NCBI RefSeq assembly: GCF_019204045.1
Contig: NZ_JAGSPC010000001.1
Span: forward strand, 1,054,001-1,118,000
Direction: 5' to 3'
Source: Erythrobacter crassostreae
GTDB taxonomy: Bacteria > Pseudomonadota > Alphaproteobacteria > Sphingomonadales > Sphingomonadaceae
Length of the DNA: 64,000 bases
Part shown: one piece after another, positions 52,927 to 61,646 of the stretch
How positions within the stretch are numbered: position 1 is the first letter of the stretch
Layout of the letters: the number at the start of each line of letters is the position of its first letter
Program-made: the position numbers and the translations under genes
The notes under the pieces: generated by a model
The model's input: the letters and a program-made list of their open reading frames with translations, nothing else
Database searches by the model: none
What the model was told of the DNA's origin: nothing

Positions 52927-53400
52927 ATGCGGCGTCTTTATCCTGCCTTGTTAATCGGCTTTGCTTTGACCGCTTGCGGATCGGAGCCCGAAGCGCCGCA
53001 GACCGTTGAAGTCCCGCTTGGCGAAGCCGCAGATGCGGAAGAAGCGATTATCCCTACGGATACCGACGGTGTTACGCCCAATGCGGAGCGGGTGGCCACG
53101 CTTGGCCTGCTGAACAAACGCAACAATATCAGCGAAGATATCGAGATGAAGCCGGGTGAAACCCGCGAAATCGGTCCGGTGATCCTGACTTTGGCAAGCT
53201 GCGAACGCACCGCTGCTTGGGAAATGCCGCAAGAAACAGGCGCCTTTGTCCAAGTCGATATTCTGGACCGGGGCCAAAGCGATCATGCCCGCGTCTTTTC
53301 CGGCTGGCTGTTCAAAGAATCGCCCAGCATGAATGTGGTCGAGCACCCGATCTATGATGTCTGGGTCAAAGACTGCGCGATGAGCTGGCCTGGCGAGTAA
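52927..53400 (+). CDS. DUF2155 lipoprotein
   Basis: 157 residues from ATG 52927. A lipoprotein signal (YPALLIGFALTACGSEP) is followed by an acidic linker, and the DUF2155 domain (~60-157) contains RVATLGLLNKRNN, FVQVDILDRGQ and FSGWLFKESPSMNVVEHPIYDVWVKDC. Starts 11 bases after NDUFA12. Its last 49 bases overlap the convergent aat gene, an unusually long 3' overlap for two unrelated conserved genes. Confidence 0.9.
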   Translation: MRRLYPALLIGFALTACGSEPEAPQTVEVPLGEAADAEEAIIPTDTDGVTPNAERVATLGLLNKRNNISEDIEMKPGETREIGPVILTLASCERTAAWEMPQETGAFVQVDILDRGQSDHARVFSGWLFKESPSMNVVEHPIYDVWVKDCAMSWPGE

Positions 53401-54065
53401 TCAGAGGCCTTGGCGTTTAGAGCGACGTCTTCAAAAGCATCAGCGAGCGAACTTTCTGTCGTTCCGCGCGCGTGGGACACCAGTTTGAGATAGTCCTTTT
53501 GCGGCATCTCCACCGCGCCCATCGAGGCGAGGTGATCGGTCATAAACTGGCAATCGAGCAGTTTGAAACCAGCATTGCGGAGCAACGCGACGAGCCAGCA
53601 TAGCGCCACCTTGCTCGCGTTATCCGCGCGGCTGAACATGCTTTCACCGCAGAACACCGTGTCGAATGATACTCCGTAAAGCCCGCCAACAAGCTCCGGC
53701 TCACCAAGGTCGTTTTGCTGCCAGCATTCGATGGAATGGGCATGGCCTGCGCGGTGCAGATCGACATAGGAGCGCACGATCCGGTCGCTGATCCAGCTTT
53801 CCGGATGGCCAGGGCGCGGTGCGGCACAAGCGCGGATTACGTACTCGAAAGCGTTGTCGATCGTCACCGTGAAACGGTCCGAACGCAGCACTTTTCTGAG
53901 GGACTTTGAAACGCGCAGTTCATTCAGTGGAATGATCGCGCGGTCGCGCGGCTCCACCCAGAAGACATCCTGATCCTCACGCGTGTCCGCCATCGGGAAT
54001 ATTCCGCTGCGATAAGCGAGCAGCAGGGTTTCCACCGGGATCGTATTGCGCATCGGAGAGTGCAT
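53352..54065 (-). CDS. aat: Leucyl/phenylalanyl-tRNA--protein transferase
   Basis: 237 residues. Family motifs: LLAYRSGIFPMAD at the front, FWVEPRDRAIIPL, AHSIECWQ, LVGGLYGVSFDTVFCGESMFS, and LLDCQFMTDHLASMGA. It adds Leu or Phe to the N-terminus of proteins to mark them for ClpAP degradation (N-degron pathway), in the cytoplasm. Complete length. Its 3' end overlaps DUF2155 on the other strand. Confidence 0.95.
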   Translation of the reverse strand: MHSPMRNTIPVETLLLAYRSGIFPMADTREDQDVFWVEPRDRAIIPLNELRVSKSLRKVLRSDRFTVTIDNAFEYVIRACAAPRPGHPESWISDRIVRSYVDLHRAGHAHSIECWQQNDLGEPELVGGLYGVSFDTVFCGESMFSRADNASKVALCWLVALLRNAGFKLLDCQFMTDHLASMGAVEMPQKDYLKLVSHARGTTESSLADAFEDVALNAKASDYSPGQLIAQSLTQTS

Positions 54066-54215
54066 AGTGTCAGGCGCTTAGCAGCGAGTTTGTGCAGAGC
54101 GCCAGATATTACGCGACGGACCGTTTGATTTGAGTCCACAATGCGATTGCACACGGGCCGGTGCGATCTTGTATTGCCTATGGCGCGCACCCCCGCTATT
54201 GCGCGCGCTGCCTGC

Positions 54216-54291
54216 AGGGGCGTAGCTCAGTTGGTAGAGCGTCGGTCTCCAAAACCGAAGGTCCAGAGTTCGAGTCTCTGTGCCCCTGCCA
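54216..54291 (+). tRNA. tRNA-Trp (CCA anticodon)
   Basis: 76 bases with all arms: acceptor AGGGGCG / TGCCCCT, D arm with TAGCTCAGTTGGTAGAGC, anticodon stem TCGGT / ACCGA around the loop CTCCAAA (anticodon CCA), T arm AGAGTTCGAGTCTCT, and an encoded CCA end. tRNA-Trp commonly precedes secE-nusG in alphaproteobacteria; here a symporter gene stands between. Confidence 0.97.
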
Positions 54292-54423
54292 TTTCTCTCT
54301 TTTTACCTCAGACGTCGGGCGACGGACATCCGTCCGTCTTGACTCGCCGCATTAGCGGCGACGGGCAGTAGCCCTTGCGGTCTCTGCGAGACCGATTGGG
54401 TTTGTTTTCACTATGATGCGCCC

Positions 54424-54466
54424 AACAAAAAGGCCGGCTTACGCGATGCAAACCGGCCTTTTGTTT
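54424..54466. terminator. Bidirectional terminator between tRNA-Trp and the symporter gene
   Basis: CAAAAAGGCCGG (54426-54437) pairs with CCGGCCTTTTG (54453-54463) around a 15-base loop, with an A-run on the left and T-rich bases (TTTGTTTG) on the right. It can end the tRNA transcript on the plus strand and the symporter transcript on the minus strand. Confidence 0.8.
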
Positions 54467-54481
54467 GTTTGGATCAGCCAA

Positions 54482-56020
54482 TCAATATTCGTTCGGCTCT
54501 TCCGGTGTTTCCGCTGTGTGCGTCGGGCCTGCGTCCTTCTGGCCTTGCGCCAGTTTGAACACCACGCCTGACAGCAGCAGCAACGCCAGCAAGTTTGGCA
54601 GAGCCATCGCAGCGTTGGCGATATCGCCCATGCGCCACACCAGCGTTAGATCCAGCGTCGATCCGAGATAGATCACTACGCACCACAGAACACGCCACAC
54701 CATGTGCAGGATCTTTTCACCACCGCGGGTCGAACCCGGTACACGGTCATAGATGAATGTGATCGCCCGCTCACCGTAATAGCTCCAAGTAAGAAGCGTG
54801 GTGAACACGAACAGGATCAGCGCAATCGAGGCAATCAGAGTGCCGATGGGAACCCCGATCACTTCGAACGGGAATGCCGCAGCGAACGCGCCGCTTGTCA
54901 TCGCGAACCCTTCAAGGTCGGAATTCCACGCATGCTGGACAGCTTCACCGCCAGCGGTGAAGTCGCCCTGCACAGTCAGCATAACCAGCGCCGTCATGGT
55001 GCAGATCACGATGGTGTCGATGAACGTGCCGAGCATGGCCATGCGGCCTTGCGCCTGCGGATCGTTCGTTTGTGCAACAGCGTGCGCGATTGGGGTCGAA
55101 CCCTGACCTGCTTCGTTGGAGAACAGGCCGCGCGCAACACCGGCTCGGATCGCCAGCATGATCGCTGCGCCTGCAAAGCCGCCCGTGGCTGCCTGCGGGT
55201 TAAACGCACCGTCGAAAATCAAAGCGAAGGTCGCAGGCAGATCGCCAAAGTTCAAAGCGAGCGCGAGGACCGCCATGATGATGTAAGCACCGGCCATGAA
55301 CGGAATGACCTTCTCCGCGACGCTGCCGATCGACTTAATGCCGCCGATAATCACGATGAAGACGAGGATCGCGGTGATCGCCCCGCCAATATATTCTTCG
55401 ATGCCGAACAGCTCGTTCATACCATCCGCAATCGCGTTGGCCTGAATCGAGTTGCCGGTGACGAGCGCGGAGAACAGCGTTCCGATACAAAAGACGATCG
55501 CGAGCCATGTCCATTTCTTGCCCAGACCCATCATAATGTACGTCATCGGGCCGCCGCGATAGACGCCGTCCGATGTCTTTTCGCGGTAGCGAATGGCCAG
55601 TGATCCCTCGGCAAAGGCCAGCGCCATGCCGACAAGCGCGGTGATCCACATCCAGAAAATCGCACCCGGCCCGCCAAGCGCGATGGCGGTCGCGACACCG
55701 GCAAGGTTACCCGTGCCCACCTGCCCTGAAAGCGCCGTTGAAAGCGCGGCAAAAGGCGAAATCTCGCCAGAGCCTTCGCCTTTGCGGCTGGAGAAAAGAC
55801 CTTTGAACGCGCTGCCCAATTTGACGATGGGATAGAAACGCAGGCCGAACATGATGTACATGCCGATGCCCAGCAGGATCAGCGTCATCGGTGGGATCGG
55901 CTGTCCGCCAATCGAAAGCCACGGAAGCGCTTCGCCGTTCCATGTGCCGCCCCAGATGAAATCCGAAAGATTTGTTATCGGCGCGATCCATGCTTCCGCG
56001 CCCGATGGTGTTGCAGCCAT
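54482..56020 (-). CDS. Alanine/glycine:sodium symporter (AGCS family)
   Basis: 512 residues with ~11 membrane helices. Landmarks: ALSTALSGQVGTGNLAGVATAIALGGPGAIFWMW (the family signature, substrate and Na+ site), YIMMGLGKKW, and GLFSNEAGQGSTPIAHA in the second half. It brings alanine or glycine into the cell with Na+. The N-terminal ~30 residues are periplasmic. It is transcribed away from secE. I looked for a glycine riboswitch upstream and saw none. Confidence 0.95.
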   Translation of the reverse strand: MAATPSGAEAWIAPITNLSDFIWGGTWNGEALPWLSIGGQPIPPMTLILLGIGMYIMFGLRFYPIVKLGSAFKGLFSSRKGEGSGEISPFAALSTALSGQVGTGNLAGVATAIALGGPGAIFWMWITALVGMALAFAEGSLAIRYREKTSDGVYRGGPMTYIMMGLGKKWTWLAIVFCIGTLFSALVTGNSIQANAIADGMNELFGIEEYIGGAITAILVFIVIIGGIKSIGSVAEKVIPFMAGAYIIMAVLALALNFGDLPATFALIFDGAFNPQAATGGFAGAAIMLAIRAGVARGLFSNEAGQGSTPIAHAVAQTNDPQAQGRMAMLGTFIDTIVICTMTALVMLTVQGDFTAGGEAVQHAWNSDLEGFAMTSGAFAAAFPFEVIGVPIGTLIASIALILFVFTTLLTWSYYGERAITFIYDRVPGSTRGGEKILHMVWRVLWCVVIYLGSTLDLTLVWRMGDIANAAMALPNLLALLLLSGVVFKLAQGQKDAGPTHTAETPEEPNEY

Positions 56021-56559
56021 TGCGGCTATCCCCTTTGTCTGTCCCCGAAGAACAACCAGCCCGTCCGGGCCAATTCCAAGCGCCGCACGCTAACGGCGCG
56101 TTGCGCCATTAGCTAGTTTTTTGTTGTGCGCCCTCAAACGCCGGGCGCAGCGCATCCACGCTGCTTGGCTTCGCCGCGTGAGCGGCGGCGCGCGGTCGCG
56201 CGCTGGCGTCCCTACTCGCGACGCTCTCATCGCTACCTAGCTCGTTGGTACCAAGAGGCCGGGTGCAAAGTCGGTGGCTTGGTCTCAGAGCTCGGTCGCG
56301 CAGCGACCGCAAGCCCGACCGGCACCCGCAGTGCCGGTAGGCTCGAGGATATCGCGCGCCGGATGGCGTGCGCAATTCAATGCCCAAACCAAGATTCTTG
56401 CGCTTGCTTTTGGACGGGGGCGGCCCTATTGGAATTGTCGTCTTTCCGACATCGCAAAATTCTGAGCCCCTCCCGAACCTTGTTCGGGGCGGCGATGAGC
56501 CCTACCTAAAAGCGACCAATCGGATGATATGAATAATTTTGAAGGACAAGGCTCAACCC
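56021..56559. other. Intergenic region between the symporter and secE
   Basis: 539 bases dominated by the GC-rich inverted repeat copy (56117-56313) and further palindromic pieces up to ~56375. The secE promoter must lie in the last ~150 bases; GAAGGACAAGG at 56541-56551 is the secE ribosome-binding site. Confidence 0.6.
56117..56313 (-). repeat. Copy A of a ~195-bp GC-rich inverted repeat
   Basis: Three blocks match copy B (59945-60136) in reverse order and orientation: 56117-56148 against 60105-60136 (32 bases, three mismatches), 56182-56207 against 60014-60039 (26 bases, exact), and 56287-56313 against 59945-59971 (27 bases, two mismatches). Block spacing is nearly the same, so the copies are collinear. 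Each copy is itself rich in small palindromes. Confidence 0.85.
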
Positions 56560-56769
56560 ATGGCCGAAGAGAAAAAGAAGAAAACCTCGCCCGCCGAGTT
56601 TGTGAATCAGGTTCGCACCGAGACGAGCAAGGTTGTCTGGCCGACCCGCGAAGAGACGATCCGTACGTCGATCTTCGTGTTCATCTTCATGGTGATTCTG
56701 TCGCTGTTCTTCTTCGGTATCGACAGCCTGTTTAACGCCGTCGTCAAGTTTCTGCTGACGCTCGCTTAA
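56560..56769 (+). CDS. secE: Preprotein translocase subunit SecE
   Basis: 69 residues from ATG 56560. A charged N-terminus (AEEKKKKTSPAEFVNQV) is followed by the amphipathic RTETSKVVWPTREETIRT and one membrane helix (SIFVFIFMVILSLFFFGI), the minimal bacterial SecE. It clamps SecY in the inner-membrane translocon. GAAGGACAAGG gives the ribosome-binding site. It is followed by nusG after 34 bases. Confidence 0.95.
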   Translation: MAEEKKKKTSPAEFVNQVRTETSKVVWPTREETIRTSIFVFIFMVILSLFFFGIDSLFNAVVKFLLTLA

Positions 56770-56803
56770 GAGCGCGCACCGCATTTCTATCCAAGGATAA
56801 TCC

Positions 56804-57340
56804 ATGGCTCGTTGGTACATCATCCACGCTTACTCCGGTTTCGAAAACAAGGTGAAAGAGGCGATTCTGTCTGAGGCAGATCGTTTGGGTCTTTCCGAAG
56901 GTGTCGAAGAGGTTGAAGTTCCGACAGAGACCATCACCGAGGTAAAGCGCGGCAAGAAAGTTCAGGTCGAGCGTAAGTTTATGCCGGGTTATGTCCTTGC
57001 GAAGCTGCAAATGACCGATGACGTGTATCACCTCGTCAAGAACACACCGAAAGTCACCGGCTTTCTGGGGTCGGGCAACAAGCCGCAAGCGATCAGCGAA
57101 AAAGAAGCCGCGCGCTACTTTGGCGGTGTTGAGGAAGCGAAATCCGCTCCGAAGAAAGACATCAGCGTCGATTACGAAATCGGCGATCAGGTCAAAGTGC
57201 TCGACGGTCCATTCGCCAGCTTCAACGGTGTGGTCGAAGAACTCGATTTCGACAAAGCCAAGGTCAAGGTTTCGGTCTCGATCTTTGGCCGCGCTACGCC
57301 GGTTGAGCTTGAGTTCGAGCAGGTCGAACTGGTCAAGTAA
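56804..57340 (+). CDS. nusG: Transcription termination/antitermination protein NusG
   Basis: 178 residues. The NGN domain starts WYIIHAYSGFENKVKEAI and contains KFMPGYVLAKLQMTDDVYHLVKNTPKVTGFLG. The KOW domain (~120-178) has GDQVKVLDGPFASFNGVVEELD. It binds RNA polymerase and links it to Rho or to the ribosome. The usual secE-nusG pair; rplK-rplA, normally next, stands 3 kb further on. Confidence 0.97.
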   Translation: MARWYIIHAYSGFENKVKEAILSEADRLGLSEGVEEVEVPTETITEVKRGKKVQVERKFMPGYVLAKLQMTDDVYHLVKNTPKVTGFLGSGNKPQAISEKEAARYFGGVEEAKSAPKKDISVDYEIGDQVKVLDGPFASFNGVVEELDFDKAKVKVSVSIFGRATPVELEFEQVELVK

Positions 57341-57365
57341 CAAGCCACGCGCTTGAGGGGCGGAG

Positions 57366-57581
57366 ATGAAAACCCGTCCCGCCATCTGCAATCGAAAGAA
57401 GCGCTACGCCACACGCGAAGCGGCGGAGGATGCGGCTGACGCAGCCCCGTTCAAGTTGCGAGCCTACGCTTGCGAGCTATGCCGCAAGTTTCATCTGACC
57501 AGCCGCACCAAAGGCATGAAGACCCCGCGCCGCGAACTGGAGCGCAAGCGAAATGCCGATCAGGCGGGCCAGAACGGTTGA
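57366..57581 (+). CDS. Small zinc-ribbon-like protein
   Basis: 71 residues. Cys8 (AICNRKKRYATREAAE) and Cys36/Cys39 with His43 (CELCRKFHLTSRTKG) look like a split zinc-binding site; the rest is basic. The pattern resembles small conserved proteins of this order with CxxC-x-x-x-H, probably nucleic-acid or ribosome related; I do not know its function. It follows nusG by 25 bases with GGGGCGGAG upstream, and its 3' end overlaps the convergent membrane gene by 22 bases. Confidence 0.7.
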   Translation: MKTRPAICNRKKRYATREAAEDAADAAPFKLRAYACELCRKFHLTSRTKGMKTPRRELERKRNADQAGQNG

Positions 57582-58390
57582 CCTGATAGGGCCTGCATAA
57601 ACAGGAAGGCCGCTAACGCGATTTGAACGATGGTTGCGGCGATGACGATCATCGTGCCGTTCCAGTTCTGACGATCCGCCAGCCACCCGACAAACGGGAT
57701 CGTTTGCAGCATATGCATGCTGACGAAGTGGGCGGGGCGCAGATCGCCATATTCGCGGCTCCAACCAAAGAACGGGATCACCTCGCCGCCTCCGGTTAGC
57801 GGCGCGCCAACAAACCTGCCTTCGCCTGACATGTAAAAGCCGAAAATCACCGTGGTGATGAATGCGCCGATACAGCCGAGGATTGTGCCGAGCCACAGGC
57901 CTCGCCGAGACCGGTCGGCCTTGCGCCAGACTTGCACTGCAATAGCGACTGCGATCGTCATGAGCAGCACCGCGCCAAGGCCCATAAATGCATACATGAT
58001 CTGCTCAAACGGGCCGTCATTGTTGAAATGTGAGCGGACGCCGCGCGCAGCTTGTGTGTTGAGGTAAATGAACTCAAACACCAACCCGATGCCCGCGAGA
58101 TAGGCGAAAATCCGCAATGCCATTCCGGAGCGGACGACACGCGGAATCTGCTGCGCGATCATAGCCAGCGTGATGAAATGAACCACGAAAGAGAGGTTGA
58201 ATTTCTGCGGCTTCGTCCAGATCGGCGCGCTGTCGAGGACGCGTGTGTCGATGATCCACGCCGGGATGAAGACGACAAAAGCCGCCGCCATAAACAGCGC
58301 AAATGTCATCAACAGACGGGTCAGTGGATCATCGTCGAGCTGAGGAAGTATTGGCTTCCAAGCGGGTGTGCTGGTCTGCGTCTCGTTCAT
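57560..58390 (-). CDS. Hypothetical seven-helix membrane protein
   Basis: 276 residues from ATG 58390 (MNETQTSTPAWKPI). About seven hydrophobic segments: LLMTFALFMAAAFVVFIPAWI, FVVHFITLAMIAQ, ALRIFAYLAGIGLVFEFIYLN, IMYAFMGLGAVLLMTIAVAIAV, LGTILGCIGAFITTVIFGF, PAHFVSMHMLQTIPFVGWL and GTMIVIAATIVQIALAAFLFM. His residues in VHFITLA and SMHMLQT could bind heme or pigment. Its ATG overlaps the stop of the upstream ABA4-like gene (ATGA), so they are one operon. Confidence 0.75.
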   Translation of the reverse strand: MNETQTSTPAWKPILPQLDDDPLTRLLMTFALFMAAAFVVFIPAWIIDTRVLDSAPIWTKPQKFNLSFVVHFITLAMIAQQIPRVVRSGMALRIFAYLAGIGLVFEFIYLNTQAARGVRSHFNNDGPFEQIMYAFMGLGAVLLMTIAVAIAVQVWRKADRSRRGLWLGTILGCIGAFITTVIFGFYMSGEGRFVGAPLTGGGEVIPFFGWSREYGDLRPAHFVSMHMLQTIPFVGWLADRQNWNGTMIVIAATIVQIALAAFLFMQALSGQPFWPA

Positions 58391-58845
58391 GCCGCGGCCC
58401 CCTGCATGACAGCTTCTTCGGAAGGGGCACCTCGCACAAATCCCGCGCGCATTGCCAGAAACAACGCAAGGCCAAGCGGTCCGGCCATAAAGGTCGCGAG
58501 CAGGATGGGCGCCTGTATCAGGCGAGAGATGCCGACCTTGTCCGCCTGAACCGCGATCCAACCGCCGATAAACAGATCAAAGGCGAGGTAGTGGACCCAG
58601 CCAGCAAGCAGAGCCCAATCGTTCGAGAGCAGCGTCTTTACCTCGGCGAGCGAGCCAAAGCCTCCGCCATCCACGGTCAGAATATGAGCCATGGCGAGGC
58701 CCGAATAGAGCAGCGACAAACCGAAGGGAATGATGAAACGCGGCAGCCACAACAGGGCAGGCCACCGGCGAGGCAGGAAGATCAGGATCAGCCAACCGAG
58801 CATGGCCGCCTGTCCTGCAACACCGAAAATGCCCTCTGGCGTCAT
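58387..58845 (-). CDS. ABA4-like (DUF4281) membrane protein
   Basis: 152 residues with four membrane helices. The family pattern is AMLGWLILIFLPRRWP, FGLSLLYSGLAMAHI, and WVHYLAFDLFIGGWIAVQADKVG. ABA4 is the plant and cyanobacterial protein linked to neoxanthin formation and carotenoid chemistry. Carotenoid-rich erythrobacters make a pigment role attractive, but no carotenoid gene is adjacent. Translationally coupled to the downstream seven-helix protein. Confidence 0.88.
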   Translation of the reverse strand: MTPEGIFGVAGQAAMLGWLILIFLPRRWPALLWLPRFIIPFGLSLLYSGLAMAHILTVDGGGFGSLAEVKTLLSNDWALLAGWVHYLAFDLFIGGWIAVQADKVGISRLIQAPILLATFMAGPLGLALFLAMRAGFVRGAPSEEAVMQGAAA

Positions 58846-58936
58846 AGCGCTTCTCCCAATGTCTATGGACGCAGGAGTAATGACAGTATGACGAGGTGTC
58901 TAGTGCTAGTAACACACCTCGCACATGTTGGGAGGT

Positions 58937-59611
58937 TTAAGCCTTCTTACGCGCCCGCTTGGCCGGTGCTTTCTTCGCGCCGCCTTTAAGAGCCGCTAGC
59001 TCGGCATCGACCGTGCTTGCGCGGCGCATTTCGTCAATCTCGCGGTCCACGCTGGCATTGGTGCGCGCGCTGGCGGTGTCTTCGGTCGCGAATTCGGTGC
59101 GCTTTTCCATCTGGGATACGCGGTTTAGGCGCTTTTCAGCGGTGCTGGCTCCGGCATCGCTGCAGCCACTTTTGTCAGCGTCGGCAGCGGATTGGGCTTT
59201 GGCTTGTTCGCGAGTTTCCTCACGCTTGGCTTCGAGTTCTTTGACGGCTTCGTCGATCTCTTTGAGATCGGCTTTCGCTTTGGCGATATCGTCTTTGCCA
59301 GAGGCAATTGCCTCGCGGCAATCTTCGCGCGCCATCAGAGCCTGACGCGCGAGATCTTCGCGGTCGTGGTCCATCGCGGCTTTCGCTTTGTCGCCCCAAT
59401 CGGCTTCGCGCATTTCGTTTTGTGTTAGGGTGGCTTTGAGGCGTTTCAGGTTGCGCTCGGTTTTGGTCCGTTCGCCTTCGAGTGCGATGATCGCTTCTTC
59501 GATCTCACGCTGAAGTTGATGCAGCATCTTCGCGGAGCTGGACATCGAATCCAGCGCGCTTGTGACATTGCTGGAAATGAGTTCTTTTACCTGAATTGCT
59601 ACGCGCAGCAT
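58937..59611 (-). CDS. PspA/IM30-family protein
   Basis: 224 residues, almost all coiled coil. LISSNVTSALDSMSSSAKML is the PspA N-terminal helix, then REIEEAIIALEGERTKTERNL and a long charged helix; a Lys/Ala-rich tail (KKAPAKRARKKA) ends the protein. PspA proteins polymerise on membranes under envelope stress; no pspBC or pspF nearby, so regulation is probably different from enterobacteria. Monocistronic. Confidence 0.9.
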   Translation of the reverse strand: MLRVAIQVKELISSNVTSALDSMSSSAKMLHQLQREIEEAIIALEGERTKTERNLKRLKATLTQNEMREADWGDKAKAAMDHDREDLARQALMAREDCREAIASGKDDIAKAKADLKEIDEAVKELEAKREETREQAKAQSAADADKSGCSDAGASTAEKRLNRVSQMEKRTEFATEDTASARTNASVDREIDEMRRASTVDAELAALKGGAKKAPAKRARKKA

Positions 59612-59885
59612 ATTTCGCCCCTAAAAATCTATGTCGTCTTGGCCGTCTTTTCACGGATAAACCTTGCGATACCATGAAGATAGCGTGTCGGATTGGCGTG
59701 AAGCGACATTTTCCTACTTCGCTGAAAACTGCAACAGCTGCGGTGATATTTGTGAAGCGATCAAAGGCGAAAAAGTTGGAGAGTTGTCACCTGTGTCCCA
59801 CACATAAGGAATGGCGGAGTTCCGCCGTTTTTGCTTGTAGGCACCGGGTGACATGTTGGAAAATGTGTCATGTGGATTCTATTCG

Positions 59886-59937
59886 CGCACCCGCATCCGC
59901 GGGCGCGATTTCCTCGCGCCTTCGGATGCGGGTGCGC
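59886..59937. repeat. Perfect 14+14 inverted repeat
   Basis: CGCACCCGCATCCG (59886-59899) is the exact reverse complement of CGGATGCGGGTGCG (59924-59937), with a 24-base loop that itself contains GGCGCGA and TCGCGCC. It joins the larger GC-rich repeat copy B directly on its right. Confidence 0.75.
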
Positions 59938-59944
59938 GGTCGCG

Positions 59945-60136
59945 CTTGCGGTCGCTTTGCGACCGAGCTCTGCAGCTACACCGATGACTTGGAATGGTGC
60001 GAGCCGCAGGCGAGCCAGCGCGCGACCGCGCGCCGCCGCATATGCGGCGGAATCGTAGCGAAGCGGAGATGGCCGAAGGCCTACCCAAGCGGGCCGGATG
60101 GCCCGCGCCCGGCGCTTGAGGGCGCTAAACAAAAAA
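59945..60136 (+). repeat. Copy B of the ~195-bp GC-rich inverted repeat
   Basis: Reverse-complement partner of 56117-56313 (three matching blocks at 59945-59971, 60014-60039 and 60105-60136). The copies bracket secE, nusG, the zinc-ribbon gene, the ABA4-like operon and pspA. Confidence 0.85.
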
Positions 60137-60337
60137 GCCGGATGGCGTGCGGAAAACAATAGACGCGTCTTACGGTCGAGAAAGACGTTGCTAAAAAACG
60201 CAAAATCGTTACACGCGCGCTCTCTCGTCACATTGACGCGAATCCGCGCGGGAGGCCTGCCATTCGGCAAGCCGCTGGACCGCTTAACATGACCCCGGTT
60301 TGAAAAAGCTCGGGGAACAGTGAGAAAGGAAGGCCTC

Positions 60338-60766
60338 ATGGCCAAGAAGATCGAAGGCTATATCAAGCTGCAAGTGCCTGCTGGCACTGCCAACCCGTCG
60401 CCGCCAATCGGCCCGGCGCTGGGTCAGCGCGGCGTTAACATCATGGAATTCTGTAAGGCGTTCAACGCCGCGACGCAGGACCTTGAAAAGAACGCTCCTA
60501 TCCCGACCACGATCACCGTTTACGCGGACCGTTCGTTCACCTTCACAACGAAGACTCCTCCTGCGAGCTTCCTGATCAAGAAAGCTGCAAAGCTGAAATC
60601 GGGTTCGGGCGAGCCGGGTAAAGTCGTCGCTGGCTCTGTCACGCAGGCGCAAGTGAAGGAAATCGCTGAGGCCAAAATGAAAGACCTCAACGCAAACGAC
60701 ATCGATCAGGCCATGAAGATCATCGAAGGCTCCGTGCGTTCGATGGGCCTCGAAGTGAAGGGCTGA
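60338..60766 (+). CDS. rplK: 50S ribosomal protein L11
   Basis: 142 residues from ATG 60338 ([16 protein letters not shown]). Signature: [20 protein letters not shown] near the front and [19 protein letters not shown] in the middle. L11 binds 23S rRNA at the GTPase centre. GTGAGAAAGGAAGG lies just upstream as the ribosome-binding site. Followed by rplA after 4 bases. Confidence 0.98.
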   Translation: MAKKIEGYIKLQVPAGTANPSPPIGPALGQRGVNIMEFCKAFNAATQDLEKNAPIPTTITVYADRSFTFTTKTPPASFLIKKAAKLKSGSGEPGKVVAGSVTQAQVKEIAEAKMKDLNANDIDQAMKIIEGSVRSMGLEVKG

Positions 60767-60770
60767 ACCA

Positions 60771-61463
60771 ATGGCGAAACTGACAAAAAAGCAAAAGGCC
60801 GTCGCTGAGCTGGACAATGAAAAGCTCTACTCAATCGACGAAGCCATCGCGACACTGCGGACACACAAGGCGAAATTCGACGAAACCGTTGAAGTCGCGA
60901 TGAACCTGGGTGTTGATCCGCGCCACGCAGACCAAATGGTCCGCGGCATGGTCTCGCTGCCATCGGGCACCGGTAAGAACGTCAAAGTTGCTGTGTTCGC
61001 CAAAGGCGACAATGCAGACAAGGCGACCGCTGCTGGCGCTGATAAAGTCGGCGCGGAAGACCTGATGGAAGACATGCAGGCAGGCAACCTCGATTATGAC
61101 CGCGTGATTGCCACGCCGGACATGATGGGCGTCGTCGGCCGTCTTGGTAAGGTTCTCGGTCCGAAAGGCCTGATGCCAAACCCGAAACTGGGCACTGTCA
61201 CTCCTAACGTTGAGCAAGCCGTTAAGGACGCCAAAGGCGGCCAGGTTGAATTCCGCGTTGAGAAGATGGGCATCATACATTCTGGCATCGGCAAAATGTC
61301 GTTCAAGGATGCGGATCTGAAAGCCAACTTCGAAGCGATCACTCAGGCTATCGTCAAAGCGAAGCCATCGGGTGCAAAGGGCAAATACATGAAGAAGGTC
61401 TCGCTGACCTCGACCATGGGCCCTGGTCTTAAGATCGACATCTCGGGCATCGAAGGCGCGTAA
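60771..61463 (+). CDS. rplA: 50S ribosomal protein L1
   Basis: 230 residues. Landmarks: [47 protein letters not shown] (the L1 signature), and [16 protein letters not shown] at the end. It binds the L1 stalk of 23S rRNA and in many bacteria also represses its own operon by binding the mRNA leader; I did not identify such a leader fold here. Confidence 0.98.
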   Translation: MAKLTKKQKAVAELDNEKLYSIDEAIATLRTHKAKFDETVEVAMNLGVDPRHADQMVRGMVSLPSGTGKNVKVAVFAKGDNADKATAAGADKVGAEDLMEDMQAGNLDYDRVIATPDMMGVVGRLGKVLGPKGLMPNPKLGTVTPNVEQAVKDAKGGQVEFRVEKMGIIHSGIGKMSFKDADLKANFEAITQAIVKAKPSGAKGKYMKKVSLTSTMGPGLKIDISGIEGA

Positions 61464-61598
61464 CCTTTTGCGCCTCAAGCGCCGGCGGGGCCATCTGGTC
61501 CCTTAGGCTACCGCGCCATTAGGCGCGACGGCCAGTCGGCCTTGCGATCCTGACGGATCGATTGGACAAACCGCTTTCCTACTTGGGAAGTCAGATAC

Positions 61599-61634
61599 AA
61601 AAGGGGCCGGAAGAGCGATCTTCCGGCCCCTTTT
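61599..61634. terminator. Perfect bidirectional terminator after rplA
   Basis: A 16-base perfect stem (61599-61614 with 61619-61634) around the tetraloop GCGA, A4 on one side and T5 on the other. It lies 135 bases after rplA and just before the convergent DUF2339 gene stop at 61647, so it can serve both. Confidence 0.9.
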
Positions 61635-61646
61635 TCTTTGCGCTGC

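Larger units (their letters stand above)
59612..60337. other. Intergenic region upstream of rplK
   Basis: 726 bases. It contains copy B of the GC-rich inverted repeat (59945-60136) and the palindromic CGCACCCGCATCCG / CGGATGCGGGTGCG (59886-59899 and 59924-59937) just left of it. The final ~180 bases are expected to hold the rplKA promoter. No gene is supported. Confidence 0.6.

Noticed and set aside
54704..55603. 299-codon open frame on the plus strand
   Set aside because: Shadow of the AGCS symporter; charged low-complexity translation without motifs.
56126..56509. 127-codon plus-strand frame in the symporter-secE gap
   Set aside because: Runs through the GC-rich inverted repeat, which keeps frames open by composition; no start context or family.
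59761..60345. 194-codon minus-strand frame before rplK
   Set aside because: Runs through repeat copy B with an Arg/Ala-rich translation; not protein-like and overlaps the rplK leader.
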